A stretch of 64,000 nt of DNA from Peromyscus leucopus (taxonomy: Eukaryota > Chordata > Mammalia > Rodentia > Cricetidae): contig NC_051069.1 of the NCBI RefSeq assembly GCF_004664715.2, positions 70,640,647-70,704,646 of the forward strand, in the 5' to 3' direction. Below the pieces are notes generated by a model that ran no database searches, had not been told where the DNA came from, and saw only the letters and a program-made list of their open reading frames with translations. Positions within the stretch are counted from its first letter, which is position 1; each line of letters starts with the position of its first letter. The position numbers and the translations under genes were made by a program. Below are positions 35,303 through 46,640 of the stretch, piece after piece.

Positions 35303-35779
35303 GTGAGTACTCTTCAAATAAGTGAGTTTGAAGCAACAGAAAGAAAATGAAGAAGGTTATCTAAATCACTTACACTGCAAACAATACAATATAAAATATA
35401 GAAAATAGCACTTTCAAATTTTTGCCACAATGTTTTACTTGTTACAAATATTACCTATCATACTGTACTGATTTTATAGGACATTGTTTTTTCCATACTA
35501 ATATAAACACTATAATGAAAATTTAGACTCACAGTTTTCATAATCACTTCATAGATTACTGGAGTGGAGATTAGGTTTGTCATTGATGCTATGTGTTCCT
35601 ATTATGACAAAAATATGAGAACTGACATTTCTGTTATTATGAGTGCTTTACATACTTTTTTAACTTTTAAACAACTATATTTTATTTTGAATTTATTCCC
35701 CATCATATCCCTAAAGCCTACAATTTATAACTTTTAAAAATAATCAAGATTTTCCCTTGGTATAGAAGGATATATTTGT

Positions 35780-35940
35780 ATAGGGATATATAATATAATA
35801 TAAACTGTGTTGTATTATGTTGTATTATATTATATTAATTATATTAGATATTTCTGTAGGAATGTTATATAGACACATTTTACATATATACATACATATA
35901 TATATACATATATATACATATATACACACATATATATATA
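35780..35940. repeat. AT-rich simple sequence
   Basis: Imperfect TATAT, TACATA and ATATTA units in two blocks (about 35780-35850 and 35880-35940). Confidence 0.9.
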
Positions 35941-38900
35941 ATCACACTTTAGTATCTGGTAAAGTGTCAACATAAATTATGGATTGTAGACTTCATTTAT
36001 AAGACAATATTTACCTAGTTTTATTTAAAACCATTTGGTTAAAATCCATCAGAATGAAAGATTTTGGATATTTGTTCTCAGTGTAATTTGCTTTTGGGTG
36101 ATAGTTTGTGTTTTCCATGGTGAGTACAGCGAATGTTATAGGAAGAGAAGTTCTTCAGTTACTGTTTAGGATAGAAAGTACACAAATCAGAGGGAATTTT
36201 GAATCTTCAGGAAGATCATGTTGAAGGGCACTGTAGAGCTACAGTTAACCCCCACAACACCCAGACAAATAAACAAAATAACTTCAAGAAAGTGTTGATT
36301 CTGAGGATGCTGTCCAGAGTGGAGTCCTGAGGAAAACCCAAGTCATGTACATAGCATCTCCTAAATTCCTCATTATGAACTCCAATTCAAGAATTTGGGG
36401 ATATAGAAATATGTGATTAGGAAATTTTCTATGGACACCAGAACTCCTACTTTTTAGCTCAGACCAGTAATAAAGCTAACAAGACCCACTTCCATATGAA
36501 CAGTGTGAAAAAGTAGCTTTAACGTGCTTGAGTGGGGGGGGGATCTTTTTAAGATCACAGAATAATGATATTGAACAGAGTGAGCCCACCAGCCAAGTAT
36601 CCAGATCCTAATGTTGACTTATACAGTGTCTGTAACACTGTTTTATTTCATTATTTCATCACCATACAAGTCAATGACACCCAAAGCCCTCAGGCCCAAC
36701 GTGTGTTAGGCCCCAATGCACACATTCGTTAGTAAGGAGTCATGGAATTGAGGCCATTGAAGTAGGAAAGACAGTGCAGCCACACATCTTGGTACAGATC
36801 CATATGCACATGATCTATTCTTTTTCCTCCCAAAGGTCTTCACTCGGAACACTCATATTTGTATGTTTCGCCACATATACAGTTTGTATACTGTATACTT
36901 AAATGGTTCTGCAGCAAATTGTATATGAGCTTTCTACTTGTTAAATCAGCAACACAGGAACTTCTATTTCTACTTCCGGTTTCAGACAGAGAGATCTCAA
37001 AACTTAAATTTCTATTCTAAACTCAAGAAACTTGTCAGTATCGTATCTATTTGGCAAACTTTCTGATGTTTCAGATATAAAAACGGTGCATACTGTTCTT
37101 GTGACAGTTTGCCTTGTGTAGGTGAGTTTTAGCTTCATGCCCTGTCACCTTTAATCATCAGCAAACTATCTTATCTAGGTCAACTGCATTTAAAGACAAG
37201 TACTGTCTTCTTTTGAGCATTATATCAATGTGATAATCAGATGCTTACAATGTCTAATGCATAGCATATATGTTCAATCTTTTACCTCATTTAAGACCAT
37301 GGATGTAAACTGTACTACAAAAAATAACCATGGCTGAAAAGCAATTGTGTGGCAAGTTTGTTGCCTGTGGGCAAGAAATAAAGAGTATTAGAGACGTGGG
37401 TGCTTGGCTGGTTTGTTCACTTGTCAATAAGTTGACAAGGTTATTTTTTTATATATCTTTTTGGATATTTTTACTGTTAAAATTTTTTTGAATTAGCTTA
37501 ATATAATTATAAAACCATATTTCATTAATTTGGACAGTGGCATTCATAAATTACTTCCATGGCAATGACCTTTTGCTTGCTTCTTGCAACTCAAACAGGA
37601 AGTTTTAGAAGGAAAATGGACACCAGTATTGGCACTGGGCTTGTTTATTAAGACTTTGTCCTGTATGGGTATCTGAATTCTTAGTGTAGCGTGGAGAACA
37701 GCAAAACCTGACATGAAGCAGTGAACAGAGCTGAGAAAGAATTTGTGATGTCAGAAGCGCATGCTGTAAATTTTATTCCAATTTCTGTAAGGCAGCTCCA
37801 GTCATTTAGGAGAGCACTAATGTACCAGGAAATGGAAAATTCCAGACTATTTTTGTTAGCACTGTTTCCATGCTAATTATAATGCTTAGAAATCCAGAAT
37901 GGTACTTCACCCACAGGTCCATGTGGTAGCTTTTTTAGAGTGAGCTAGTATATGGAAACTTTTCTTCAATGTGTTCTGTGGCCTAGTGGATCTTTGAATC
38001 AAACAAGTGGCTGTTACTTTGGTTCCTAAGTTAAGGTGATATTAAAAATTATAAACAACTGAAAGAAAATCCTTAGCAAACTTCTGTCCTATAGTCTAAA
38101 AGATAATGTGTGAAGAAGCCCAGTAGGATTTGATTATTGTCCTGAGCCTCAAAAAACTAAGACATTTGTACTGCTCTATTCCTGGTTAAGTCTTGGAGAT
38201 GAGTGCTTAAAACAAGGGCAAGAAATGTAGAGATAGTGAGCTCAATGGCACTGTGATGTACTATACTCACAGTCCCCTGACGAAGGTAGGTGGACCCTGG
38301 GGGATGAGTTGAATATTGTAAACCCATCAATTCCTATGGTCATTGTTATTTTAGATTGTATTCTGATCATGTCTTTCTATGCATATCAGAAAAATATAGC
38401 AACTTAGAAATATCTGGATCTCCAAAGTTAACAAAAATAATAGGGAGTTGTCTGTTTTATTTTAATGAGGGCAACATTACACCTTTATTAATTCACTCCA
38501 GTGTTCTGTACTACTTAAGACCTTTAAATCTCAGGAAGGCTATGGCTGCCTTGTTGCATTGACCATACTAGGCTCACAGAACGTATTGGACAGCAAGCAG
38601 CAGGTATGCTGGATGACTGAGAAGACATTATTACCAAGGAAAAAGAGAAAAGAAACATGAAGATGAAGCTCACTGATGCTCTGGTGAATTCAGAATCTAG
38701 GAATTTCAAGACATTCCTTTGAAAATGAAAAATAGTTTGCTTCACCTTGCAGTCTTTTGCACAAAGGATGGAACATAAGATATTGTGTATTCTTCTGGAT
38801 TTTGTTGAAAGTCAGAACTTGATTTGAATATATTGTTCGGAGTCATTTATTGAAAACCTCCAAATTCTACCAGTATTGAGAGAGAAAATAGAAGATAGGC

Positions 38901-39375
38901 TAACTGATTGGAATGTCTGGCAGGAGCTCTTTCACAGAGCCAGGACAAAGGAATCCAATATCACTGAAACTGTATGTTGCAGGCTAGATAATGTAAAGTA
39001 TTTTTGATGAACTATTACACAGGGACTCATGACAATGAGTCCTGTTTTTGTTTTCTTTTGGACTGCTTTTTGTTTGTTTGTTTGTTTTTGTTTTTAACCC
39101 AGGATATACTTGAAAATTAGCTATTATCCTTTGGAAAATAATTCTAATTTATTATTAGGTCCAGATGGAAACCAAAGACCTGATAGAATTTGATGACCAG
39201 GTACACTGTCTGTTTATCACGAATGAGATATTAGCTACTTGGATGAGCAAAAGAAATCAAACTTTCCCCTCAGATCTAATTAATGAAAGGAGAATGTGAG
39301 CAGGAGCTATAAACAAATACCTCATGTTTCTACTGTATTTATTGCTTCCAACTTTCCCTCAACATACATCTACAG

Positions 39376-39557
39376 ATAAGAAAGCATTCTATAAAAGTAA
39401 GCCAAGAGATAAATTGTGCATCTTTTGTAAAATGCTAGAAACAGGAATGAAAGAGTTAGTACATGTCAGCTATACTTGCAATTTGATGTACTGTCTATCT
39501 TGGCAAAAGAGGAAGCTGGAAGAGAAAAGGATAAGGAACTGCATAAAGGAGCAGTGA
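39376..39557 (+). other. Terminal-exon-like open frame (speculative)
   Basis: A pyrimidine-rich stretch ending CTACAG precedes an open frame that runs to TGA at 39555-39557. In phase 1 it encodes about 60 residues, rich in lysine, with five cysteines: a C-x2-C pair, then C-x4-C, then one more. The frame also extends upstream to an ATG at 39324 with a hydrophobic start (MFLLYLLL). It looks like a small secreted cysteine protein but fits no family I know; the cysteine spacing is not that of beta-defensins. It may be chance. Confidence 0.2.
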
Positions 39558-41050
39558 AAAACTACACAGAGAACCCGAGTATGTTGGTATGTAAGGATAG
39601 TTTACAAACTTCCTTTGAACAGAAGAATATACATAGAACTTTTGGATTGATGTAGAGTGTGAAAGTATTATCCAAGATGAAAATGCTTACCCAAAACTGC
39701 CTACTTCAGAGGATCACTCCATTCTCTGGCGCCTTTACTGTGGCCTCTTGCCAAGCCTCCTTTCTCCAATGGGTATGCAGCAACAACACTTTCACATTCT
39801 GCAGCTCATTGGCTCTTGTTTCTGCTGTATATACACATTCTCAGCACCAGTGAAACATACCGAACCTACATGTATTATTCCCTATGGACCATGCAAGCTT
39901 TATAATCGCATTTTAAAATGCTGGACCACTTCCATCTGGAGAATGCTGAATCCTCACAACTGGACTTTCCAGGGAGTAACTGATTTCCATCTTGAAGAGA
40001 TGATAATTTGTTCAGACCACACTAGCATTTACTCTTGATGTGGTTTTTCACTTTATTCTTGACACCATTCTTTCAGCGTCTTCATCCCTGGACTTAGTCA
40101 TCACCTTATCGCTAACTAAACTTCTGAGCAAAAACTAACACGGACAAATTCAGACAATAGTCCTCAAATTGCAGATGTTAAGGCCTTACCATATATCCTA
40201 CAATGATTAATCATTTGACCTTACAGATGTCTCTCAACCAGATCTGTGCATGGAAAACAGGGGATCACACTCTTGCACCATACCTGAACCTGAATTTAGA
40301 AGGTGTAGTCTAAAGCAAAATATATATGCTACTGCTTCAGAGATGGTTTTAGAATCCAGGGAATTGATATTAAAATAGAAACAGAAACAAGAGAAGATAA
40401 ACAAATGCTGAGAAGTGCATCTTCACGCTCTCTCAGCTTCCTAAGGGGACAAAAGGAGTTTGGGGGATGTGGCATGAAACTGATACTTACAGGAATAATC
40501 CACTATAGGCAGCAAGTGGAAGCATTGAGTGTATTGGAACCCTCACCATTCCTTAACTCTCCATAATCAAAGGTAACCAATCAGGTAGAGAGCCATCCTT
40601 TCCCTGCCTCTCCTGATTTTCCAGGTGTGTTAGCCAGGTTGTTTGAATAGCCACGAAAATCGTGGCCTTATCTGGAATACATACACTTTCTTTAAGTCTC
40701 CAGGATGGCATTAAAAAAAATGGACCCTGTGCAAAGTCCAGCACTGGACCCGGGAGGAGGCTGAAACCAAACATGGAAAAAGTGATGGAGTCACTTTGGG
40801 TCTTGTGACAACTTCCTCTGGAGGCTAGGAACTGAGGAATATCACAATGCACTTTGTTTGCATCACCTGAAGTGTCTAGTCAAATGTTTTCTTGGTCAAT
40901 ATCCTGAATAGACAGCTGGACTTTAGTTTATTCCCTCCACTTTCTTTGCCTTCCTTTTTTATTCATGGGCTATTTTACTGGTAGATAGTTGTAGCAATAT
41001 AGTTTACAGAATATGGATATGTTTGTTTTTGATTGAAAGAGACATAAAAT

Positions 41051-41062
41051 GAAAATGGATAT
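41051..41062. repeat. Left target duplication of third inverted L1
   Basis: GAAAATGGATAT against GAAAATGGAAAT at 41828-41839 (11 of 12). Confidence 0.6.
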
Positions 41063-41450
41063 TCCAATTGTTTTGTGTCTTTTGAGATTTGCTTTGTGGC
41101 CAAGTATGTGGTTGATTTTAGAGAAGGTTCCACAGGGTGCTGAGAAGAAGGTATATTCTTTTTTGTTAGGATGGAATGTTCTGTAGATATTAAGTCCATT
41201 TGAGTCATAACAACAGTTAAGTCCTTTATTTCTCTGTTAAGTTTTGATTTGGCAGATCTGTCCAGTGGTGAGAGTGGGGTGTTGAAGTCTCCCACTATTA
41301 ATGTGTGGAGTTTTATATGTGGTTTAAGCTTTAGTAATGTTTCCTTTACATATGTGGGTGCCCTTGTGTTTGGGGCATAAATGTTCAGAATTGAAACTTC
41401 ATCTTTGTGGATCTTTCCTGTGATTAGTGTGTAATGCCCTTCTTGATCTC
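41063..41450 (-). mobile_element. L1 ORF2 endonuclease segment, inverted arm
   Basis: The minus strand encodes part of the L1 endonuclease domain, with a recognisable GDFNTPLS motif and a following 'MDLI' block in the frame at 40975-41295. Frameshifted after that. Joined directly to sense L1 3' UTR at about 41451, so several kilobases of L1 between the two arms are missing. Confidence 0.88.
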
Positions 41451-41827
41451 TTATGAACCAATAGCTGAGGAGCCCCCATGGACTGGATCAGGCCTTCTGG
41501 ATAAGTGAGACAGTCAATTAGCTTGAACTATTTAGGAGGGCCCCAGGCAGTAGGACTGGGACCTGTCCTTAGTGCATGAACTGACTTTTTGGAACCTAGG
41601 GGCTATGCTGGGGCACTTTGCTCAGCTTTGGTGTAGGGAGGAGGGAACTGGAACTGCCTCAACTGAATCTACCAGGCTGAGCTGAATCCCCAGGGAAGTC
41701 CTTGCCTTGGAGGAGGTGGGAATGGGTGGTGGATTGGAGGAACGGGGCGTGGGGGGGTGCAGGAGGAGAAAGGACAGGGGAATTCATGGTTGATATGTAA
41801 AATTAAATTAATTATAAAAGAAAAAAA
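41451..41827 (+). mobile_element. L1 3' UTR and tail, sense arm
   Basis: 'tatgaaccaatagctgagg', 'actggatcaggccttctgga', 'agtgcatgaactgactt', GGGG-rich tract and 'gttgatatgtaaaatt' match 30795-31150. Ends in an A-rich tail before the right target duplication (41828-41839). Confidence 0.88.
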
Positions 41828-41839
41828 GAAAATGGAAAT
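41828..41839. repeat. Right target duplication of third inverted L1
   Basis: GAAAATGGAAAT; see 41051-41062. Confidence 0.6.
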
Positions 41840-42540
41840 CTAAATTTAAGCAGGTCACATTAACCACTGCATCTTCATTGCATACATTTGGAGGCAGAGA
41901 AAAGTTTTACCTATACAACTGACAGTTGCTTTATTAAATTAATGTATTTTGTGGCTGTTGTTAATTGCTAGAGTGTTGAAGCTTGGAAGAGGGAATACTT
42001 TGAACTGGGACAGCAAAAGAATTGACTCTAGTAAATGTTTCAATAATAGTTCCCGAAAGATTTTGGAGATCCTTCTCTTATTTGGGATATTTTCTGTATT
42101 AGATTTTCATTTCCCCAAGGAAGAGCCTAGAAACCTACTTACTGAAGTAGGCTGCAGGGGAGCTTGCAGTTCAGGTGCATGATGGGTGTTCAGAGCACTA
42201 ATTAGGCACTCAGAAGGTTTTGGTGTTGAACAGAGCAAAGGACACAGATAACAACTGGGATCTAGTCACCAGCAGGGTAGTGAATGATGAGGAACCAGGC
42301 TCCAGCAACTGTGGCCAGAGACCAGTGGCCCTGCCCCATGGCATCATTTTTCCCTGCTGTGCCTCGCCTCCCACTACAGTAGGCAGGAGAGTGATCTAAT
42401 TCAAAAATATAAGTGTTATCTTTTTTTAAGATTCTGTTTCCGTGGCTATCATAGATACCTGCTGAGAACTATACAATTCTTTTAAATATACCTTTTACTG
42501 TTCTCAATTCTAAGAACCCTCTTCAATATAAATTCTAAAT
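41840..42540. other. No recognisable feature
   Basis: Nothing identified; a somewhat GC-richer patch at 42170-42400 has no coding signature. Confidence 0.5.
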
Positions 42541-42581
42541 TTTAAAGTTTTATTTTATTTATGTGTGTGTAAGAGAAAGGT

Positions 42582-42625
<44 letters not shown>

Positions 42626-42770
42626 TTAAGTGTATATGTGTCACAGTGGGAATGTGGGGCACAGGAGAGATCAGTGATCTCCTTCCACCATGGATACCAG
42701 GGATAAAACTTAATTCATCAGAATTGTACAATAATGATTTTACCTGTTAAGCTGTCCAATGGACCTATAT
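42541..42770 (-). mobile_element. B4-type SINE with expanded internal (GT)n
   Basis: Antisense B4 order: TTTTATTTATGTGTGTGT tail, a GT array (42581-42623), 'tcacagtgggaatgtggggc', 'ctccttccaccatggatacc' and a decayed head ending 'acctgttaagctgtcc'. Confidence 0.72.
42581..42623. repeat. (GT)n microsatellite
   Basis: About 21 GT units with one TTG interruption, inside the B4 SINE's CA-rich tail. Confidence 0.95.
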
Positions 42771-43999
42771 TCTTTTTATATAACATTACTTGCTCATTTT
42801 TAGAATGACTTGATATTTTCAAAGTAATAAAAAATAATTATATACTTTAAGCTGAGGTTTCATTTCATAAAACATGCATATAAATGTATGTACATGTATA
42901 CACGCAGGCAACAAATTCACTCAATAGTACAACAAACACAGCAGTGCCAGCGTTCTGTAAAAGAAAAAAAAGTATACAGCCACATCTTAGTTTATATTGA
43001 AATATCAGTTTTGTTCATGGAGGATATACATGTTCAAAAAGTTTTAAATTATGCTAATAGTCATAGTTGGTAACATTAGAATTTAATACAAGTGTTGTAA
43101 TTGAGAAATACAAACATTTTAAATTATGTATGAGGCGGCTCCACTTATATTCTCTCTGATTTCACCGATCACATTCTAAGTTCTGCCTCTAAATCTAAAT
43201 TCACTGTCTTCTTATTTTCAGGAAGCTTGGAGAATGGACAATCTCCTTTCACTGTGTGAGGAAAGAAAGTTCAGCCATTTAATCTAAATCTCATGAGGTT
43301 GGTATTTCAATTTTCTTCTATTCCTATCGGCTGCTGCTTCAATCATGTTGATTTCCCCATCAGCAAGTTAGAAAATCCATAATTCTTAGATAAGTAATGA
43401 AACATTAGCCAAGTGGTAGAAAATATCCTTCATTACCATCCTGTACATAGTAGGCCAACTTCTCGATTAAGATATAAAATCCATAATAGTAAAGCGACAG
43501 CAATAACCATAGTAACAACAACAATAATAATAAACAGGGCAACGTTCGCATTATACATGCAATAATTTATAGGAACAAATTTCCACAATGAAAATGATTT
43601 TTAACAAGAAAGAATGCACACACATACACGTGCGAGCACACACATGCACACACAGAGAGACATAATTCCTAGCATATTGGTAATATTGTAATATGATTGA
43701 CATTCAGTTATAAATAGATGAAATGTGATGAATACACACATCTACATCACGAAGGAATATTTATAAAAACAAATAGACATGTATACATGTAAAAAATTTT
43801 GACACTCTACTAAGTATCATTGTTAGTATTCACTCCACTGAGTATGTTCACTAAGACTCACTGATGCAGCATCATCCAACATTTTACTGTTGATCTACAT
43901 TACAACAAATAATGTTAGGGTGAGGATTATGTTATAATTTTATGATTGTTGTTATTATTTTGGAATAAGATTCAAGTACTAGGAAAATGTAGAAATAAC
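42771..43999. other. No recognisable feature
   Basis: AT-rich DNA with a CA-rich patch at 43618-43660. Confidence 0.5.
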
Positions 44000-44238
44000 T
44001 GCATTTTAAAATTTTTACTTTTTATTTATATGTATGAATGTTTGGCCTGCACATATGTATGTGCCCTGTTTGCATACATGACTGCTTCCCAGGGATGCAA
44101 GAAGAAGGTGTCAGATCCCTTGGAATTAGAGGTGCAGTCAGTTGTGAACTACCATGTGGGTTATAGAAATTGAACCCAGGTCATTTGTAAGAGCAGCCGG
44201 GTCTCTTAAATGCTGAGCTGTGTCTCCAACTCAGGACA
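44000..44238 (-). mobile_element. B3-type SINE
   Basis: Antisense B3: A/T-rich tail, 'ctgcttcccagggatgcaag', 'ttgtgaactaccatgtgggt', 'attgaacccaggtcatttg' (B box) and 'taaatgctgagctgtgtctc' (A box). Confidence 0.85.
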
Positions 44239-44431
44239 ACTGTATTTTTTAAAATAGTGGGGTTTTTTTTGTTTTTTGTTTTTTGTTTTTTTTTTTTTTG
44301 CTTCTAGATATTTGTGTGTCTGATAATGGTGCATTATACTTCCAGACTCAGTACAACCATACTAAAATTGTAATTTACTTTCTACTTTAATTTTTGAAAT
44401 GGAAAGACTTTTAAATCTGTATATTTGGATG

Positions 44432-44444
44432 TTAGTAACATTTT
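44432..44444. repeat. Left target duplication of B1
   Basis: TTAGTAACATTTT, repeated at 44606-44618. Confidence 0.88.
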
Positions 44445-44605
44445 TTTTTTTTTTTTTGGTTTTTCGAGACAGGGTTTCTCTGTGTAGCTTTGCGCCTGTC
44501 CTGGAACTCACTTGGTAGCCCAGGCTGGCCTCGAACTCATAGAGATCCGCCTGCCTTTGCCTCCCAAGTGCTGGGATTAAAGGCGTGCGCCACCACCGCC
44601 CAGCA
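44445..44605 (-). mobile_element. B1 SINE, full length, young
   Basis: T18-type tail, 'cgagacagggtttctctgtg', 'agctttgcgcctgtcctgga', 'ggcctcgaactcatagagat' and 'ggattaaaggcgtgcgccac'. A 13-bp target duplication flanks it. Same cricetid-type B1 variant as 12727, 50620 and 57529. Confidence 0.96.
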
Positions 44606-44618
44606 TTAGTAACATTTT
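44606..44618. repeat. Right target duplication of B1
   Basis: TTAGTAACATTTT, identical to 44432-44444. Confidence 0.88.
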
Positions 44619-44639
44619 AAACTGTACACATTACATATG

Positions 44640-45880
44640 AATGTGTTTTATTGTCATATGTCTGCACATTCATACAGTATGCACTGATCTAGCTTCATCC
44701 TTCCTCTTCCTGACTTCTAGGATTTACTATTTTGAATTCATGTCCATTTTTTATCTGTAACATGAAATAGAGAGCATGTGGTGCTTGCCATTTATGTCTG
44801 GCTTATTTTACTTAGTACTGTGTTCTCTAGTTCTGTTTTGCACCAAATGTCAAGATTTCCTTTATGCCTGAGTAAGACTCAATTGTGCACAGATATACTA
44901 TCTTTCCATCTGCAGTTGAAATCAGGCTGACTTTATACCTTTATCATTATGGGTATGATTGCTTTGGTCTACTGATTTTATCCCTTTGACTATTGGCCCA
45001 GAAGTTCAATAAATACCTTGATCATATGAGAGATTCAGTTTTCATTTCTTGAGAAATCTCCATAATAGTTGTGGAGTTTTCCACAATACTTGTGTTAATT
45101 TGTACTCCCTCCAATCATGTGTAAGGGTTCTTTTTCCTCTATGACATCTGCTTTTTTGTTTCTTAATCACTTTGTGAGATTTTTGGAAGGTGGATATTTG
45201 CCTAGCTTTTGTTTTAATGTAGTCACTCTATCTTGAGTCCAGTGATTTCACTGTAGGTTATGTGTGCAGTTCTTTGATGGCATGTGTTAAATATTTCCCT
45301 GTGTTTGTTGGCCTTTTGTATTTCAACTTTTGAGAAATGCCTGTTCATATCATTAATAACTATATTTTCTGGGTTTTGGTGTTCCATCTTTTATTTGTTT
45401 GTTTGGTTTGGTTTTGGTTTTGGTATTTTAGTTTAGTTTATAACCTCTGAATACTAAGGTTTTGTCAAATGACCATTTGGCAATTGCTTTTTCTTCCATT
45501 CTGTAGGTTATCTCTTCATTCTGGTTATTATCTTTGCAATGCAGAAGATTCTTAGTTTAATAAAATCATATTTTCTATTTTTGCTTTTCTTTCCTGTGCT
45601 TTTATGATTCGATTAAACAAATGTGCCCTTGTTCGAAGTGTTTCTCTTGGTATCTTCTGGTACTTTGAGAATTTCAGCTCTCCAATCTAGATCTTTCATT
45701 CATTCTATCACCCAGGATGATAAAATATAGTTCAATTTTTTTATTCTACTGGATTTCCAATCTTCTTGAAACCATTTATTAGGACTGTCCTCGATGGATA
45801 TTTTTTTTGGTGCTATCATTGAGAATTAAAAGCTTTGGATATACCTTGGGATGCCTGGGTATATTTCTAATGATATATTA
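44640..45880 (-). mobile_element. Ancient L1 (L1M-like) 3' portion
   Basis: Antisense L1 phrases spread over 1.2 kb: 'ttacttagtactgtgttctc', 'tttatgcctgagtaagactc', 'ttccatctgcagttg', 'tatctcttcattctggttat' and 'catttattaggactgtcctc'. Strong divergence suggests an L1 older than the rodent-specific copies. Confidence 0.7.
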
Positions 45881-46497
45881 AGAATTTACATTATAACTAC
45901 TTCTAGTATTCATCTAGAATTAATTTTATTGACATTTACAATTTACTGAATTTTAACAAAAATTGGTCTACAGTCTTGTTTATGTTTGTTTAAAGCTCTG
46001 AACATTGTGTTTATTAATATTAGAAAATATTTTGTACATACTTCTACCATTTGTATACCCCAGATAAATTTTAGTTTTTATAAGACCTTATCTTGCACTT
46101 TAAAAGAAATTAAAGAATTTCCACGTTTTTGTTGTGGAATTTTTATGCCATTTTCTTTACATTTTCTATAGTTGTTTGTTAAATTTTCAAAGTAAATATG
46201 AAATTTTATTTTAGAATAAAGCTCTGCCTTGACCTTGTATAAATACTCTGAGCCACATTTGGCTATGTTTAGTTCCTTTAGATTCATTCTGTTTGGGGCT
46301 ATGGTCTGTTTTTTCTGTCTCCTTTGTTTGAGAATTCCTTACTGAAAAACAAGCAGAAGCTTGAGTATTTTACAACTTGTGTCACCAAAGCACACATTCC
46401 TGCTACTTTCTTCCATAACCTGCAGAAGCCAGGTTTTATTTTATAGAATATTTGATTTATACTGTTCTGTAGCTCCCTCTGATTTGAAAAAAAAAAT
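45881..46497. other. No recognisable feature
   Basis: AT-rich; the minus-strand frame at 46078-46287 has no recognised similarity. Confidence 0.45.
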
Positions 46498-46640
46498 ATT
46501 AGTTCTTGAGCATTTTACATATCTTTTGACCATATTCACTCCCCTGCCTTAAGTCCTTTCTCCATTCACTTAACTCTGTTTCCTTTTATTTAAAGCCATC
46601 AAAGTCAATTGGGCTGCCCCCCCCACACACACACACAAAT
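46498..46640 (-). mobile_element. L1-type rodent repeat fragment
   Basis: 'cttgagcattttacatatct', 'tttgaccatattcactcccc', pyrimidine-rich segment and 'agtcaattgggctgcc' match the repeat that is longest at 59720-60663. Ends in a short C9(AC)n run. Confidence 0.55.

Larger units (their letters stand above)
33901..41050. other. Longest repeat-poor interval
   Basis: About 7 kb in which I recognise no SINE, LINE or LTR copy, only AT-rich simple sequence near 35780-35940. Two exon-like signals lie inside (35281-35302 and 39376-39557) and are listed separately. No complete gene can be supported. Confidence 0.5.

Noticed and set aside
36082..36119. Short exon-like piece between a CTCAG acceptor and GTGAGTAC donor.
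   Set aside because: In the phase set by the 35281 candidate it meets TAA at once, so it cannot be its middle exon.
37109..37122. 14-base exon-like piece between TGACAG and GTGAGT.
   Set aside because: In phase it ends in TAG, and micro-exons of this size need transcript evidence.
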